Positions 1-7,779 are shown, counted from the stretch's first letter. The stretch: 64,000 bases of DNA from Gemmiger formicilis (GCF_018784445.1 NZ_WQOH01000004.1:278330-342329); one strand, 5' to 3'. Translations and numbers: made by a program. The notes: generated by a model from the letters alone, not told the origin.

Positions 1-2
1 AC

Positions 3-398
3 AAAGAATGGTGGGATACGAAAAAGAAGCTGATGGGAGCCAGTTGGCAGCGGGATATGGTGACGAACAAAGAGGATAAGCGTGAATCACTGATGAAACT
101 GGTTGGGCAGGAATTTGTCATCATTGATGACTTCGGCTGGCCGCGCAACCCGGACGGCTATAACAAGCTGGTAAAGCGTGTGGCGCAGAAAGCGGGAATC
201 AGCGACATTCACCCGCACATGTTCCGACATACCTTTGTCAGCCTGCTCATGTCGAATCCTGACATCGGTGTTGCAACGGTTGCAGCTGAAGCAGGTCACG
301 CCCAGCCGAGCACGACTTTAATGATCTACACCCAGCAATACAAAAAACGCCGGGAGTCGATACGCAATCAGTTGAGCCGTGAATTGTACGAAAAATAA
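3..398 (+). CDS. Tyrosine site-specific integrase, C-terminal part (runs off the left edge)
   Basis: The reading frame is open to the left edge, so these 131 residues are the C-terminal catalytic part of a longer protein. An ATG at 33 is internal and not needed as a start. Visible catalytic elements of the lambda-integrase fold are the H-x-x-R box (HMFRH), a GHA box about 30 residues later, and the nucleophilic tyrosine in LMIYTQ. These enzymes cut and rejoin DNA at attachment sites of phages and integrative elements. The gene ends 52 bp before the 3' end of a minus-strand tRNA gene, the usual position for an integrase at the edge of an element inserted in a tRNA. The rest of the element would lie to the left, outside the window. 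The family is clear; phage versus ICE cannot be told from this piece. Confidence 0.88.
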   Translation, partial: KEWWDTKKKLMGASWQRDMVTNKEDKRESLMKLVGQEFVIIDDFGWPRNPDGYNKLVKRVAQKAGISDIHPHMFRHTFVSLLMSNPDIGVATVAAEAGHAQPSTTLMIYTQQYKKRRESIRNQLSRELYEK

Positions 399-449
399 AG
401 AATCGCAGCCGTGTTATCTTAAAAAATAACATAGCTGCGTTCTTTTTAT

Positions 450-521
450 GGGCCGTGAGGGATTCGAACCCCCACTGAACCGGTTATGAGCCGGTGGCTT
501 TAACCGTTAAGCTAACGGCCC
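450..521 (-). tRNA. tRNA with anticodon CAT (Met or Ile2)
   Basis: Read on the minus strand, 72 nt fold as a full cloverleaf: acceptor GGGCCGT/ACGGCCC, D stem GCTT/AAGC, anticodon stem ACCGG/CCGGT around the loop CTCATAA, a 5-nt variable region, and T arm GGGGG/CCCTC around TTCGAAT. The anticodon is CAT. Elongator tRNA-Met and the tRNA-Ile whose wobble C becomes lysidine share this anticodon and cannot be separated confidently by eye. The 3' CCA is not encoded. The 3' end (position 450) faces the integrase gene, so it is the likely attachment site of the element to the left. Confidence 0.93.
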
Positions 522-526
522 TTATT

Positions 527-626
527 ATGATGAAGAAGTGCTGTTGATGGCCAAATCGCCAACTCATCGCCAAAGCAGAAATCTTGGCGATGAAGTTCAG
601 CAAAAATCGCGGCACTTCATCATATT
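527..626. repeat. Nested inverted repeat between tRNA and tRNA-like fragment
   Basis: Inner arms 561-573 (AACTCATCGCCAA) and 584-597 (TTGGCGATGAAGTT) match except for one extra base, around a 10-base loop. Outer arms near 527-541 and 611-622 (ATGATGAAG...GTGC against GCACTTCATCAT) are also complementary with small gaps. The segment sits just outside the tRNA used as a probable integration site. It could be a MITE-like remnant, recombinase arm sites or a hairpin terminator; there is no T-run to favour the last. Confidence 0.55.
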
Positions 627-640
627 TGAAAGTAGAAATG

Positions 641-702
641 ATTGGGTCAGACGGTTATAATCCGTTATGAGCCGCCGACTCTGCCTGGCTGGGCTACCGG
701 CC
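641..702 (-). pseudogene. Degraded tRNA-like sequence (5' half recognisable)
   Basis: On the minus strand the sequence begins like a tRNA 5' half: acceptor-like GGCCGGT, then a D-arm-like stretch AGCCCAGCCAGGCAGAG and an anticodon-like region GGCGGCTCATAA. The 3' side does not pair: the expected CCGCC is replaced by CGGAT, and no T arm follows. A second short hairpin, ACGG/CCGT around ATTATAA, follows directly. I read this as a tRNA truncated or rearranged by recombination. The fold was judged by eye only, so it could be chance similarity. Confidence 0.35.
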
Positions 703-784
703 TACACAGATGTAACTAATATTATACCAGAAAAAGTCCGGTTTGCCAAGGGTGCGCGGGCGAAAAAATAGAAAAAAAGAAAAA

Positions 785-2140
785 TTACGCATCCCTCAAA
801 TCACCGCGGCAGCGCCAGGTGGCGAAGAGGATGAACACAAAGCAGATGACCCAGGTCGTCGGTTCGCAGAAGCAGACGGCGCGGTAGCCACAGACCGGCA
901 CGAGCCAGACAGCAAAAATCACTTTGCCGATCAGCTCCAGGGCGCTGGCCAGCAGCGGCTCAATGGTGTGCTGGATGCCTTGCAGCATATTCCGTAAAAT
1001 GACCAGCACGGCCATGGGCGGGATGATGGGCACGCTGATTTTCAAGTACAGCAGGGCATTGACAATAATGATTTCGTCGTCGCTGCCGGTCACGCCGCGG
1101 ATGGCCGCCTCGCCGCAGAGGAAGGTAAACGCCATGATGAACACCCACCACACAAAATAGATGACCAGCGCGGCCTTTACGCTCTGCCAGATGCGGCTGC
1201 GCTTGCCCGCACCGAGGTTCTGGCTGCTGAAAGTCGCCACACTGATGCCAAGCGCACCGCCGGGGATAAAGTACAGTTCAGCCAGGCGGCGGGCGGCGGT
1301 CTGGGCCGCAATGTAGGCGCTGCCCAGCGCGTTGATGCTGCTTTGCAGGGCCACGCTGCCCAGGTTGTAGATGGCGCTCATCAGGCCCATACTCAGGCCC
1401 GCCCAGAACATATGGGTCACGGCATGGCGGGTCGTCTCTTTCAGCTGGGCCGGGCGGAACCGCAGTTCCGGGTAGCTGCGCAGGATGTACCACACGCCCA
1501 GCAGGGCGCTGATACCCTGTGCCAGCACGGTGGCGATGGCTGCGCCGCGCACGCCAAGGCCCAGCGGGCCCATAAAGGCCGCGTCCAGCCCGATATTCAG
1601 CACGGTGCTGAAGAGTAAAAACAGCAGAGGCGTGATGCTGTTGCCCACGGCGCGCAGCAGCGCGGCCTCCATATTGTAGAGCATCGTCAGCGGGATGCCC
1701 AGCAAAATTACGGTCAGGTAGGCGGCGGCACCGTCCCACGTTTCGGCGGGAACCTGCAGCAGAGTCAACAGCGCGCCGCGGCCCAGCAGGGAAGTAGCGG
1801 TCAGCACCAGCGAGATGCCCACCGACAGCGTGACCATCCAGCCCACGGCGCGGCGCATGCCATTTTCATCCCCGGCGCCGAAATACCTGCTGACCGTCAG
1901 TGCCAGGCCGTTGTTCATGCCGAAGGCAAAGTTCATGATAAGACCGTACAGTGCGGCGGTCGCGCCGATCTGCGCCAGTGCCGCCGCGCCCAGCAGGTGC
2001 CCGGCAAGGGCAGTGTCAGTCAAATTGTAGAACTGCTGCAAAAGGTTCGAACAGAACAGCGGCATCGAAAATTGCAGCACCAGGCGGAATGGGTCGCCCT
2101 GGGTCATATCCAGCACGCGGCTTTTGTGTGCGGTGGTCAT
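785..2140 (-). CDS. MATE family multidrug/toxin exporter
   Basis: The product is about 451 residues, normal for the MATE family of 12-helix antiporters that export cationic drugs, toxins or metabolites using H+ or Na+. The N-terminal region (MTQGDPFRLVLQFSMPLF) and the internal duplication into two six-helix halves are typical. An ATG at 2152 directly abuts the AGGAG sequence, leaving no spacer. I prefer the ATG at 2140 (MTTAHKSR), 12 bases downstream of the same ribosome site. A second, clearly different MATE gene lies 57-69 bp upstream on the same strand, so the two may be co-transcribed. The substrate cannot be predicted. Confidence 0.9.
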   Translation of the reverse strand: MTTAHKSRVLDMTQGDPFRLVLQFSMPLFCSNLLQQFYNLTDTALAGHLLGAAALAQIGATAALYGLIMNFAFGMNNGLALTVSRYFGAGDENGMRRAVGWMVTLSVGISLVLTATSLLGRGALLTLLQVPAETWDGAAAYLTVILLGIPLTMLYNMEAALLRAVGNSITPLLFLLFSTVLNIGLDAAFMGPLGLGVRGAAIATVLAQGISALLGVWYILRSYPELRFRPAQLKETTRHAVTHMFWAGLSMGLMSAIYNLGSVALQSSINALGSAYIAAQTAARRLAELYFIPGGALGISVATFSSQNLGAGKRSRIWQSVKAALVIYFVWWVFIMAFTFLCGEAAIRGVTGSDDEIIIVNALLYLKISVPIIPPMAVLVILRNMLQGIQHTIEPLLASALELIGKVIFAVWLVPVCGYRAVCFCEPTTWVICFVFILFATWRCRGDLRDA

Positions 2141-2208
2141 GGGGGTGTACATCTCCTTTATGGGGCTTGCAGGGGTCGATGTCTGGCGTCGCCCCTACGG
2201 AAGAACAA

Positions 2209-3615
2209 CTATTCTTTCACAATATTCTTTACCCAGACGCCCTTCTTCACCAGCACAAAGCCGATGGTGCATTTGATGATGTCCATGCCGTTCACAAACA
2301 GGTAAATTGTGACGATGTTCAGCCCGCTGAAGCGGGACAGGCAGTAGGCCATCGGCACGGACACAGCCCAGGTAAAGCAGCTGTCAAACAAAAATGTGAT
2401 GAACGTTTTGCCGCCGGAGCGCAGCGTGAAATACTCGCAGTTGGCAAAGCCGTACAGCGGCATACACAGCGCCGCCATGCGGATCAGCTCGGTCGCAAGC
2501 AGGCGGATGGGCTCCTCGGTGTTGTAGATGCGGGGGATAAAGGGCGCACAAACGGCCAGCGCCGCGCCCATAATAACGCAGCTGGCAAGGCTCAGGGTAA
2601 TCATCCGCCAGGCGGTGCGGCGGGCACCGGTCAGGCGGTCTGCGCCAAGCTCCTGGCCAACGACGATGGCTGTGGCGTTGCCCAGCGAGAGGAACACTTC
2701 ATTAAAAATCTGTGCAATCGTGTTGCAGATGTTCAGCGCGGCCACGGCCTGGATGCCCCGCACGGAATAGCATTGCAGCAGCACGGCCTGACCTGCGCCC
2801 CACATCAGCTCATTGGCAAGCAACGGCATCGACCGGATAAAGATGCTTTTGACCAACACGCCGGGAATGGCAAGGCTGTGGTACACCCCGCGCATAAAGG
2901 GGTAGCGGTCGGCGCTGCGGTGGGCGCCGGTCGCGACGATGGCCAGCTCCACAAAGCGGGAAAGCACGGTGGCGATGGCCGCACCGGCCACGCCCAGCCG
3001 GGGGAACGGGCCAAGGCCGAAAATCAGCAGGGCGTTAAAGATAAAGTTCACGACCATCGCCAGCATACTGGCTTTCATCGGCAGCACGGTCTGGCCGCTC
3101 TCGCGCAGGGTACCGGCGTAGCACTGGGTCAGGCCGAAGGGCACCAGTCCCACAAGCATGATGCGCAGATACCCCCACGCATAGTCCAGCGTGGCGGCGG
3201 CATCGGCGGGGGAGGTATCGGCTGAAATATACGCTCCAATCAGCGCTGGCCCGGCAGCCAGAAACAGCATAATGGCTGCCGCTGTGATGGCGGTGGACAC
3301 CAGCAGTTTAAAGCGGAAAGTGTGGCGCACGCCGTCCATATCGCCGCGGCCGTAAAACTGAGCGCCGAAGATGCCAGCGCCCGAGGTACTGCCCCAAATG
3401 GCGAGGTTATACACAAACAGCAGCTGGCCTACCACGGCAACGCCGCTCATGGGCAGGGTGCCCACCTGGCCCACCATGACGTTGTCCAGCAGGGAGACAA
3501 CGTTCGTCAAGGTGTTCTGCACGATGATGGGCAGCACCACCAGCAGCACATGGCGGTAAAAGGCCCGGTCGCCCAGCAGGCATTCCCGCAGGGTCAGTTT
3601 TTCGGTTTTATCCAT
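2209..3615 (-). CDS. MATE family exporter (second copy)
   Basis: This 468-residue polytopic protein belongs to the MATE family (Na+ or H+ coupled efflux). Many hydrophobic helices are visible, with MATE-typical stretches such as PIIVQNTLTNVVSLLDNVMVG near the N-terminus. AAGGAG sits 5 bases before the ATG at 3615, which fixes the start. It lies immediately upstream of the other MATE gene on the minus strand. The two differ strongly in sequence, so they are not a recent duplication. Substrate unknown. Confidence 0.9.
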   Translation of the reverse strand: MDKTEKLTLRECLLGDRAFYRHVLLVVLPIIVQNTLTNVVSLLDNVMVGQVGTLPMSGVAVVGQLLFVYNLAIWGSTSGAGIFGAQFYGRGDMDGVRHTFRFKLLVSTAITAAAIMLFLAAGPALIGAYISADTSPADAAATLDYAWGYLRIMLVGLVPFGLTQCYAGTLRESGQTVLPMKASMLAMVVNFIFNALLIFGLGPFPRLGVAGAAIATVLSRFVELAIVATGAHRSADRYPFMRGVYHSLAIPGVLVKSIFIRSMPLLANELMWGAGQAVLLQCYSVRGIQAVAALNICNTIAQIFNEVFLSLGNATAIVVGQELGADRLTGARRTAWRMITLSLASCVIMGAALAVCAPFIPRIYNTEEPIRLLATELIRMAALCMPLYGFANCEYFTLRSGGKTFITFLFDSCFTWAVSVPMAYCLSRFSGLNIVTIYLFVNGMDIIKCTIGFVLVKKGVWVKNIVKE

Positions 3616-3638
3616 AAAAGCTCCTTTTTACATTGCAC

Positions 3639-3668
3639 AAAAAAGGCTTCCCTATGGGGGAAGCTTTA
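3639..3668 (-). terminator. Terminator hairpin after the M24 peptidase
   Basis: Read on the minus strand, AAAGCTTCCCC and GGGAAGCCTTT form a stem with a small loop, followed by a run of T (A-run 3639-3644 on the plus strand). It lies between the end of the M24 peptidase gene and the start of the upstream MATE gene. The stem resembles the AAGCCTTCCCCC repeats found elsewhere in the window, so it may have come from that repeat family. Confidence 0.7.
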
Positions 3669-3674
3669 AGGGAG

Positions 3675-4751
3675 CTACTTCCCCACTACATCCCAATGTT
3701 TATCGTTGTGGTTCAGCACCTCGCAGCCGTCCTCGGTCACAAGGACGAGATCCTCGACGCGGACGCCGAACTCACCGGGCAGGTAGATACCCGGCTCGAT
3801 CGAGAAAATCATGCCGGGCTTGGCAACGGCGGTGTTGGCGCTGCTCACGTCGCCCTTCTCGTGGTCGGTCTGGCCGATGAAATGGCCCAGACGGTGGTTG
3901 AAGTATTCGCCATAACCCGCTTCGGCGATCAAATCGCGGGCGGCGGCATCCAGGTCGCACAGGCGCACGCCGGGCTTGATAAGTGCCTCGGCGGCTTCGT
4001 TGGCGCGGCGCACCAGGTCGTGTACGGCGACCTGCTTCTCTGTGGGCTGGCCGCAGAACCAGGTGCGGGTCATGTCGCTGCAATAGCGGTCCTTCACGCA
4101 GCCCATGTCAAACAGCACGCAGTCGCCCTCCTTCAGCACCGTGCCGTCCGGCTCGTGGTGGGGGTCAGCGGCGTTCGCGCCGAAGGAAACGATGGTGGTA
4201 AAGCTCGGGCCTTCGCAGCCGTGGGCGCGGAACTGGGCGTCAATGAACTCGGCCACCTCACGCTCAGTCATGCCGACCTTGACGTAGTGCTTCGCAGCCT
4301 CGTTGACTTCATCGTTGATGCGGGAGGCCTCACGCATGAGGCGCTGTTCCTCGGCGTCCTTGCAGGCGCGGCAGTCGTCGACGCAATCGCTGGACAGCAC
4401 GACCTGCATGCCGGGGTGGGCCTCCATCAGCGGGATCAGGAACTTGGCGGGCCACTCTTTGTCGATACCCAGCGGATTCGCGGCGTTGACCACGGCGGCG
4501 ATCTGGGCGACCGGGGCGTCGGTGTCAGTGTGCCAAACGGTCTTGCAGGGCGGGTTCGAGACATTGAACAGCTTGTTCAAAAACAGCACCGGCTCGCCGT
4601 CGGTGGGCAGGTAGAGTGCCAGCAGACGCTCATAGGGTTCCACGGCGACACCGGTCAGATACCACACGCTTTTGGGGTCGCAGACGATCATTTGGGTCAG
4701 GCCCTGTGCGCACAGTGCGGCACGAACCCGGTCAATACGTTCCATTTTCAT
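3675..4751 (-). CDS. M24 family metallopeptidase (Xaa-Pro aminopeptidase type)
   Basis: This predicted cytoplasmic aminopeptidase would release N-terminal residues, usually before proline. The C-terminal two thirds has the pita-bread metal site: aspartates in LFDMGCVKDRYCSDMTRTW, a histidine in LGHFIGQTDH, and glutamates in SIEPGIYLP and GVRVEDLV. The N-terminal third is a creatinase-like domain. The frame is open up to an ATG at 4814, but that ATG overlaps a consensus promoter (4786-4814). The ATG at 4751, preceded by AAAGGAC, is therefore the better start and gives about 358 residues, normal for PepP/PepQ-like enzymes. It is divergently transcribed from the merR gene. Confidence 0.9.
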   Translation of the reverse strand: MKMERIDRVRAALCAQGLTQMIVCDPKSVWYLTGVAVEPYERLLALYLPTDGEPVLFLNKLFNVSNPPCKTVWHTDTDAPVAQIAAVVNAANPLGIDKEWPAKFLIPLMEAHPGMQVVLSSDCVDDCRACKDAEEQRLMREASRINDEVNEAAKHYVKVGMTEREVAEFIDAQFRAHGCEGPSFTTIVSFGANAADPHHEPDGTVLKEGDCVLFDMGCVKDRYCSDMTRTWFCGQPTEKQVAVHDLVRRANEAAEALIKPGVRLCDLDAAARDLIAEAGYGEYFNHRLGHFIGQTDHEKGDVSSANTAVAKPGMIFSIEPGIYLPGEFGVRVEDLVLVTEDGCEVLNHNDKHWDVVGK

Positions 4752-4785
4752 AAGTTCGACAGTCCTTTCGTATGCTTTCCCACTT

Positions 4786-4814
4786 ATAATAGGTAGATGA
4801 GCGGGATTTGTCAA
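4786..4814 (-). promoter_or_regulatory. Sigma-A type promoter of the M24 peptidase gene
   Basis: On the minus strand TTGACA (4809-4814) and TATTAT (4786-4791) are separated by exactly 17 bp. The site lies 35 bp upstream of the ATG at 4751 and rules out the more upstream ATG as the main start. Confidence 0.8.
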
Positions 4815-4913
4815 TATAAAAAATAAGCCCCAAAGTGGGATCTGGTGACGCTTACGCCCTCCGGCGCGTCGGCGGCCATGGGGGCATCTAGGTGAATTGC
4901 TCCTTTTCGCAGC

Positions 4914-4942
4914 TTGACATGGGGCTGCAACTGCCCTATACT
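4914..4942 (+). promoter_or_regulatory. Sigma-A type promoter of the merR gene
   Basis: TTGACA (4914-4919) and TATACT (4937-4942) are separated by 17 bp. A short palindrome (TTAAACC-CC-GGTTTAA, about 4956-4971) lies between this promoter and the merR ATG and could be an operator. Confidence 0.75.
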
Positions 4943-5007
4943 GATATCATACAAGTTAAACCCCGGTTTAAGTCGAGGGGTTCTGCAAAAAAAATCAGGA
5001 GGCAACT

Positions 5008-5460
5008 ATGGCTTATACGGTGGGCGAAATGGCAAAACGGCTGGGTGTGCCTGCATCGACACTGCGCTACTATGATAAAGAAGGGCTGCTGCCCTTTGTG
5101 GGGCGTTCCTCCGGCGGCATCCGCGTGTTTGAGGAAAAGGACTTCGAGTGGCTGCGCATCATTGAGTGCCTGAAAAAGACCGGTATGTCGCTGAAGGATA
5201 TCCGCGAATACATCGAGCTTGCCATGCAGGGCGACGCGACGATCGCCCAGCGGTTGGAAATGTTCCGCAAGCAGAAGGCCGTGCTGGAAGCCCGCATGGC
5301 CGAATTGCAGCAGACGATGGACACGCTGGACTATAAGTGCTGGTTCTATGAGACCGCCAAGGCCCGCGGCACGACAGATGGCATCAGCGATTTGCCGGAT
5401 GCTGACCTGCCCGAGAACCTGCGCCCGGTGCGTGAACACCTGCGGGAAGTGGCGGAATGA
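5008..5460 (+). CDS. MerR family transcriptional regulator
   Basis: This 150-residue DNA-binding protein starts with a classical MerR winged-helix motif (YTVGEMAKRLGVPASTLRYYDKEG). A second helix pair (VFEEKDFEWLRIIECLKKTGMSLKDI) and a dimerising coiled coil around residues 75-110 follow. The short C-terminal part has one cysteine (YKCWFYETA) and no multi-cysteine metal loop, so it resembles organic-signal or redox MerR proteins rather than metal sensors. The spacing is good, with AGGAGG upstream of the ATG. No intact target gene follows; only a broken-looking remnant lies downstream (5461-5624). Confidence 0.92.
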   Translation: MAYTVGEMAKRLGVPASTLRYYDKEGLLPFVGRSSGGIRVFEEKDFEWLRIIECLKKTGMSLKDIREYIELAMQGDATIAQRLEMFRKQKAVLEARMAELQQTMDTLDYKCWFYETAKARGTTDGISDLPDADLPENLRPVREHLREVAE

Positions 5461-5624
5461 TGGCCGAATCAAAACGACCCGGCAGGGGAAAGCACACCTT
5501 TGGCCGCGCTGAAGGACAAGGGCTGCACCGACAACTGCGACAGCCCCATCATGGCCTTCTTTGAGGGCATTGTGCCGTTTATTACAACTCACCTGAAAAA
5601 ATCCCGCCGCGGACGCCATATTTA
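5461..5624 (+). pseudogene. Small broken ORF downstream of merR
   Basis: Two overlapping frames look partly protein-like. An ATG overlapping the merR stop gives MMAESKRPGRGKHTFGRAEG and soon ends. Another frame gives ALKDKGCTDNCDSPIMAFF, IVPFITTHLKK and so on, up to a stop at about 5622. This suggests a short gene with a frameshift, once coupled to merR, but I do not recognise the family. It may equally be non-coding. Confidence 0.3.
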
Positions 5625-6066
5625 GTGGCCCGACGGCAGCCAAAACGCCAGAGCACAGCAAAAATTCCGTAAAAATCACGTTTTCGGTGTTAAGCACAGC
5701 ACATTTCCAAACGCCTCCCCATGTGGGAGACATTTTTTGTGCGGAAAAACGCTCCGCCCCAATAGCACACAATTTGCCCCGCTTAGCCACGTTAAATTTT
5801 ACAAAATCCCCCTGTAAACCCGCAAAACCGCCCAAAATCGCACCCTGCACCACCGCAAAATATGCACGGTTAAATATTCACCAGAAAACGACTGCAAAAT
5901 TTGTCGTAAATGCACATATTTTTATAAAATAACGCAGAAATGTGTAAAATAAAATGGCGATGCGACGGCATTATCGAACGGCACACGTTGCAAAGCAACA
6001 AAAAACTTTGCGAAAAAGGTACAAACCAGGCAACAAAATGGTTTTTGCTGTTTTGCTGTAACTTTA
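5625..6066. other. AT-rich intergenic region before the pilin gene
   Basis: No convincing gene is visible in about 440 bp. The base composition is much richer in A and T than the surroundings. Short hairpins are present: CTCCC/GGGAG near 5717-5732 followed by a T-run, GCAAAG/CTTTGC near 5990-6015 and AAACCA/TGGTTT near 6025-6050. It may hold a long leader, a small RNA or simply decayed sequence. Confidence 0.4.
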
Positions 6067-6095
6067 TTGAAATTTGGTAAATTGTATGATATTAT
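6067..6095 (+). promoter_or_regulatory. Promoter of the pilin-like gene
   Basis: TTGAAA (6067-6072), a 17-bp spacer and TATTAT (6090-6095) precede the pilin gene. The leader contains a small hairpin (AAGGAC 6109-6114 with GTCCTT 6122-6127) and then a strong GGAGGAA ribosome site at about 6139. Confidence 0.72.
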
Positions 6096-6150
6096 AAATT
6101 CACAGTAAAAGGACGGTTGAAGTCCTTCTGGAGAAATTGGAGGAATTATA

Positions 6151-6585
6151 ATGTTCGAGAAAATTCGTAAAATGAAGAACAAGAAGGGCTTCACCCTCGT
6201 CGAGCTCATCGTCGTTCTCGTCATCCTGGCCATCCTGGCCGCCCTGCTGGTCCCCGCTCTGACTGGCTATATTGACCGTGCTCGCAAGGAAGCGATTGTT
6301 GCTGAAACTCGCAGTGTTGTCATGGCAACCCAGACGGTTGTTGCCGAAAAGTATGGCGCTAAGGCGGGTGATGTTACCATTGCTGATGCTGACAAGACGA
6401 CGATTAAGAACCTGGCGGAGGTAACGGGTACTATTGGTGATATCGCCATTGATAAGGCTACGGGAAGCGATTACAATGGTATGGTTAAATCCGTTGTGTA
6501 TACCCAGGGTAATTGGACTTGCACTTATACTCAGGGTAAGACTGATGGTACCAATGGTGCTTATGACGTTCAGCCGAAGGCCTGA
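6151..6585 (+). CDS. Type IV pilin-like prepilin (solitary)
   Basis: The 144-residue product has a class III prepilin signal: a short basic leader ending in Gly13, then FTLVE, with glutamate at mature position 5 and a roughly 20-residue hydrophobic helix (LIVVLVILAILAALLVPAL). A prepilin peptidase would cut after Gly13, and the helix would anchor or polymerise the protein at the cell surface. The soluble domain is small and alanine/threonine rich with two short beta-type stretches; it has a single cysteine. No ATPase, PilC, peptidase or second pilin lies in the window. The gene has its own promoter and terminator, so it is monocistronic and probably well expressed. It could be a major pilin, a pseudopilin or a competence pilin. 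Confidence 0.88.
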   Translation: MFEKIRKMKNKKGFTLVELIVVLVILAILAALLVPALTGYIDRARKEAIVAETRSVVMATQTVVAEKYGAKAGDVTIADADKTTIKNLAEVTGTIGDIAIDKATGSDYNGMVKSVVYTQGNWTCTYTQGKTDGTNGAYDVQPKA

Positions 6586-6607
6586 TAAAACACTTGACTG
6601 ATTTTGT

Positions 6608-6639
6608 CCCACCGTCTCCCACCGACGGTGGGATTTTTT
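6608..6639 (+). terminator. Rho-independent terminator after the pilin gene
   Basis: A perfect 9-bp stem (CCCACCGTC 6608-6616 with GACGGTGGG 6624-6632) is followed by ATTTTTT. Confidence 0.9.
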
Positions 6640-6667
6640 ATGCCCATTTTCCCTTGCCGCACCGTAG

Positions 6668-6687
6668 GGGCCGGGCATGCCCGGCCC
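6668..6687. repeat. REP-like palindrome, copy 1
   Basis: Perfect 20-bp palindrome GGGCCGGGCATGCCCGGCCC. Near-identical copies lie at 6868-6887, 9463-9482 and 22716-22735, always between genes and often next to GTAGGGG. The 6640-7000 stretch around it shows no gene and is made mostly of such GC-rich inverted repeats. Confidence 0.85.
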
Positions 6688-6867
6688 TGCCGTGTAAGGC
6701 AAGCATCCGCCCCCGGCAACGGTAGGGGGCGGCGTCCTCGACGCCCCGCAGGCCAGCACCCACCTTCCCGGAAAAACGTAGGGCGGCCGGTTCTCTGGCC
6801 GCCGCGGAGGGGGCAAGCCCCCCTCCCTACAAATCCATGGATAAAGGGACACCCACCGCATACTTGC

Positions 6868-6887
6868 GGGCCGGGCATGCCCGGCCC
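6868..6887. repeat. REP-like palindrome, copy 2
   Basis: Identical to the 20-bp palindrome at 6668-6687, within the same intergenic region. Confidence 0.85.
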
Positions 6888-7003
6888 CTACACCGCAGAG
6901 GTGTTTTCAATCGCGCAATTATGGCGCACGGGCCGGGTGCCGCGTTCCCTTATCGCGCACCTTTAAAAGCGCACGCCCTTAAACTTCACTTCAAATTACA
7001 CCC

Positions 7004-7032
7004 TTGCAAAATTCGTGCTGATGTGCTACAAT
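7004..7032 (+). promoter_or_regulatory. Promoter of the amino-acid ABC operon
   Basis: TTGCAA (7004-7009), 17 bp and TACAAT (7027-7032), with an extended -10 TG. It lies about 70 bp before the first gene of the operon, which starts at 7102. Confidence 0.75.
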
Positions 7033-7101
7033 TTCATAGCATACCGTTTTAGTGGGAAATCTTCCCGCCACCCCTGCATCACAAAAGGAGAGAGCCGCCC
7101 C

Positions 7102-7776
7102 ATGTCCGAACGCCTTGTAGGCATCCTTGTGGATTCCTTTGGTAAAATATTGCTGCCCGGCCTGACCGTCACCATCCCGCTGACCGTCATTTCCTTCACG
7201 CTGGCGCTGATCATTGCCGTTGTGGTGGCGCTGGTGCAGTTTGCTCATGTGCCCGTCTTGCAGCAGATCGCCCGGTTTTACATCTGGGTCATGCGCGGCA
7301 CGCCGGTGCTGGTGCAGCTGTTTGTCGTGTTCTACGGCCTGCCCGGCGTTGGCATCCTTATCGAGCCGTTCCCCGCCGCGGTGCTGGTCTTTTCCATCAA
7401 TGAGGGCGCGTACTGCGCCGAGACCGTGCGTGCCGCGCTGGAAGCCGTGCCCCAGGGTCAGATGGAGGCCGGCCAGTGCGTCGGCATGAGCTATTTGCAG
7501 ATCATTCGTCGTATCATCCTGCCGCAGGCCATGCGCACGGCGTTCCCCACGCTGGCCAGCTTTTTGATCGCCATGGTCAAGGATACCTCGCTGGCGGCCA
7601 ACATCACCGTGACCGAAATGCTCATGACCACCCAGCGCATTGTGGCCCGCACCTATGAGCCGCTGGCGCTGTACATCGAGGTCGGCATCATCTACCTGCT
7701 GTTCTGCACTGTGCTGACCCGCCTGCAGGCCGTGGGCGAGAAGTACCTGAACAGCAAGGGCGCGCAAAGGAGTTAA
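7102..7776 (+). CDS. Amino-acid ABC transporter, permease (HisM/GlnP type)
   Basis: This 224-residue inner-membrane permease belongs to the polar amino-acid uptake family. The coupling-loop region (ETVRAALEAVPQGQMEAGQCVGMSYLQIIRRIILPQAMR) is the typical EAA motif that contacts the ATPase. About five transmembrane helices are visible. The open frame reaches up to 7015, but the start at 7102 (MSERLVGIL) follows an AAAGGAGAG ribosome site and lies downstream of the promoter. It is the first gene of a three-gene unit (permease, ATPase, binding protein). As only one permease is present it probably acts as a homodimer. Cystine or a polar amino acid is the likeliest cargo. Confidence 0.9.
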   Translation: MSERLVGILVDSFGKILLPGLTVTIPLTVISFTLALIIAVVVALVQFAHVPVLQQIARFYIWVMRGTPVLVQLFVVFYGLPGVGILIEPFPAAVLVFSINEGAYCAETVRAALEAVPQGQMEAGQCVGMSYLQIIRRIILPQAMRTAFPTLASFLIAMVKDTSLAANITVTEMLMTTQRIVARTYEPLALYIEVGIIYLLFCTVLTRLQAVGEKYLNSKGAQRS

Positions 7777-7779
7777 GCT

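Noticed and set aside
5458-5624. TGA read-through (selenocysteine-like) after merR
   Set aside because: The sequence continues in frame after the TGA, but there is no SECIS-like hairpin just after the codon, MerR proteins normally end here, and an ATG overlaps the stop, so a separate broken gene is simpler.
6640-7000. CRISPR array
   Set aside because: The repeats are palindromes at irregular distances without uniform spacers, and no cas gene is present; they fit a REP family.
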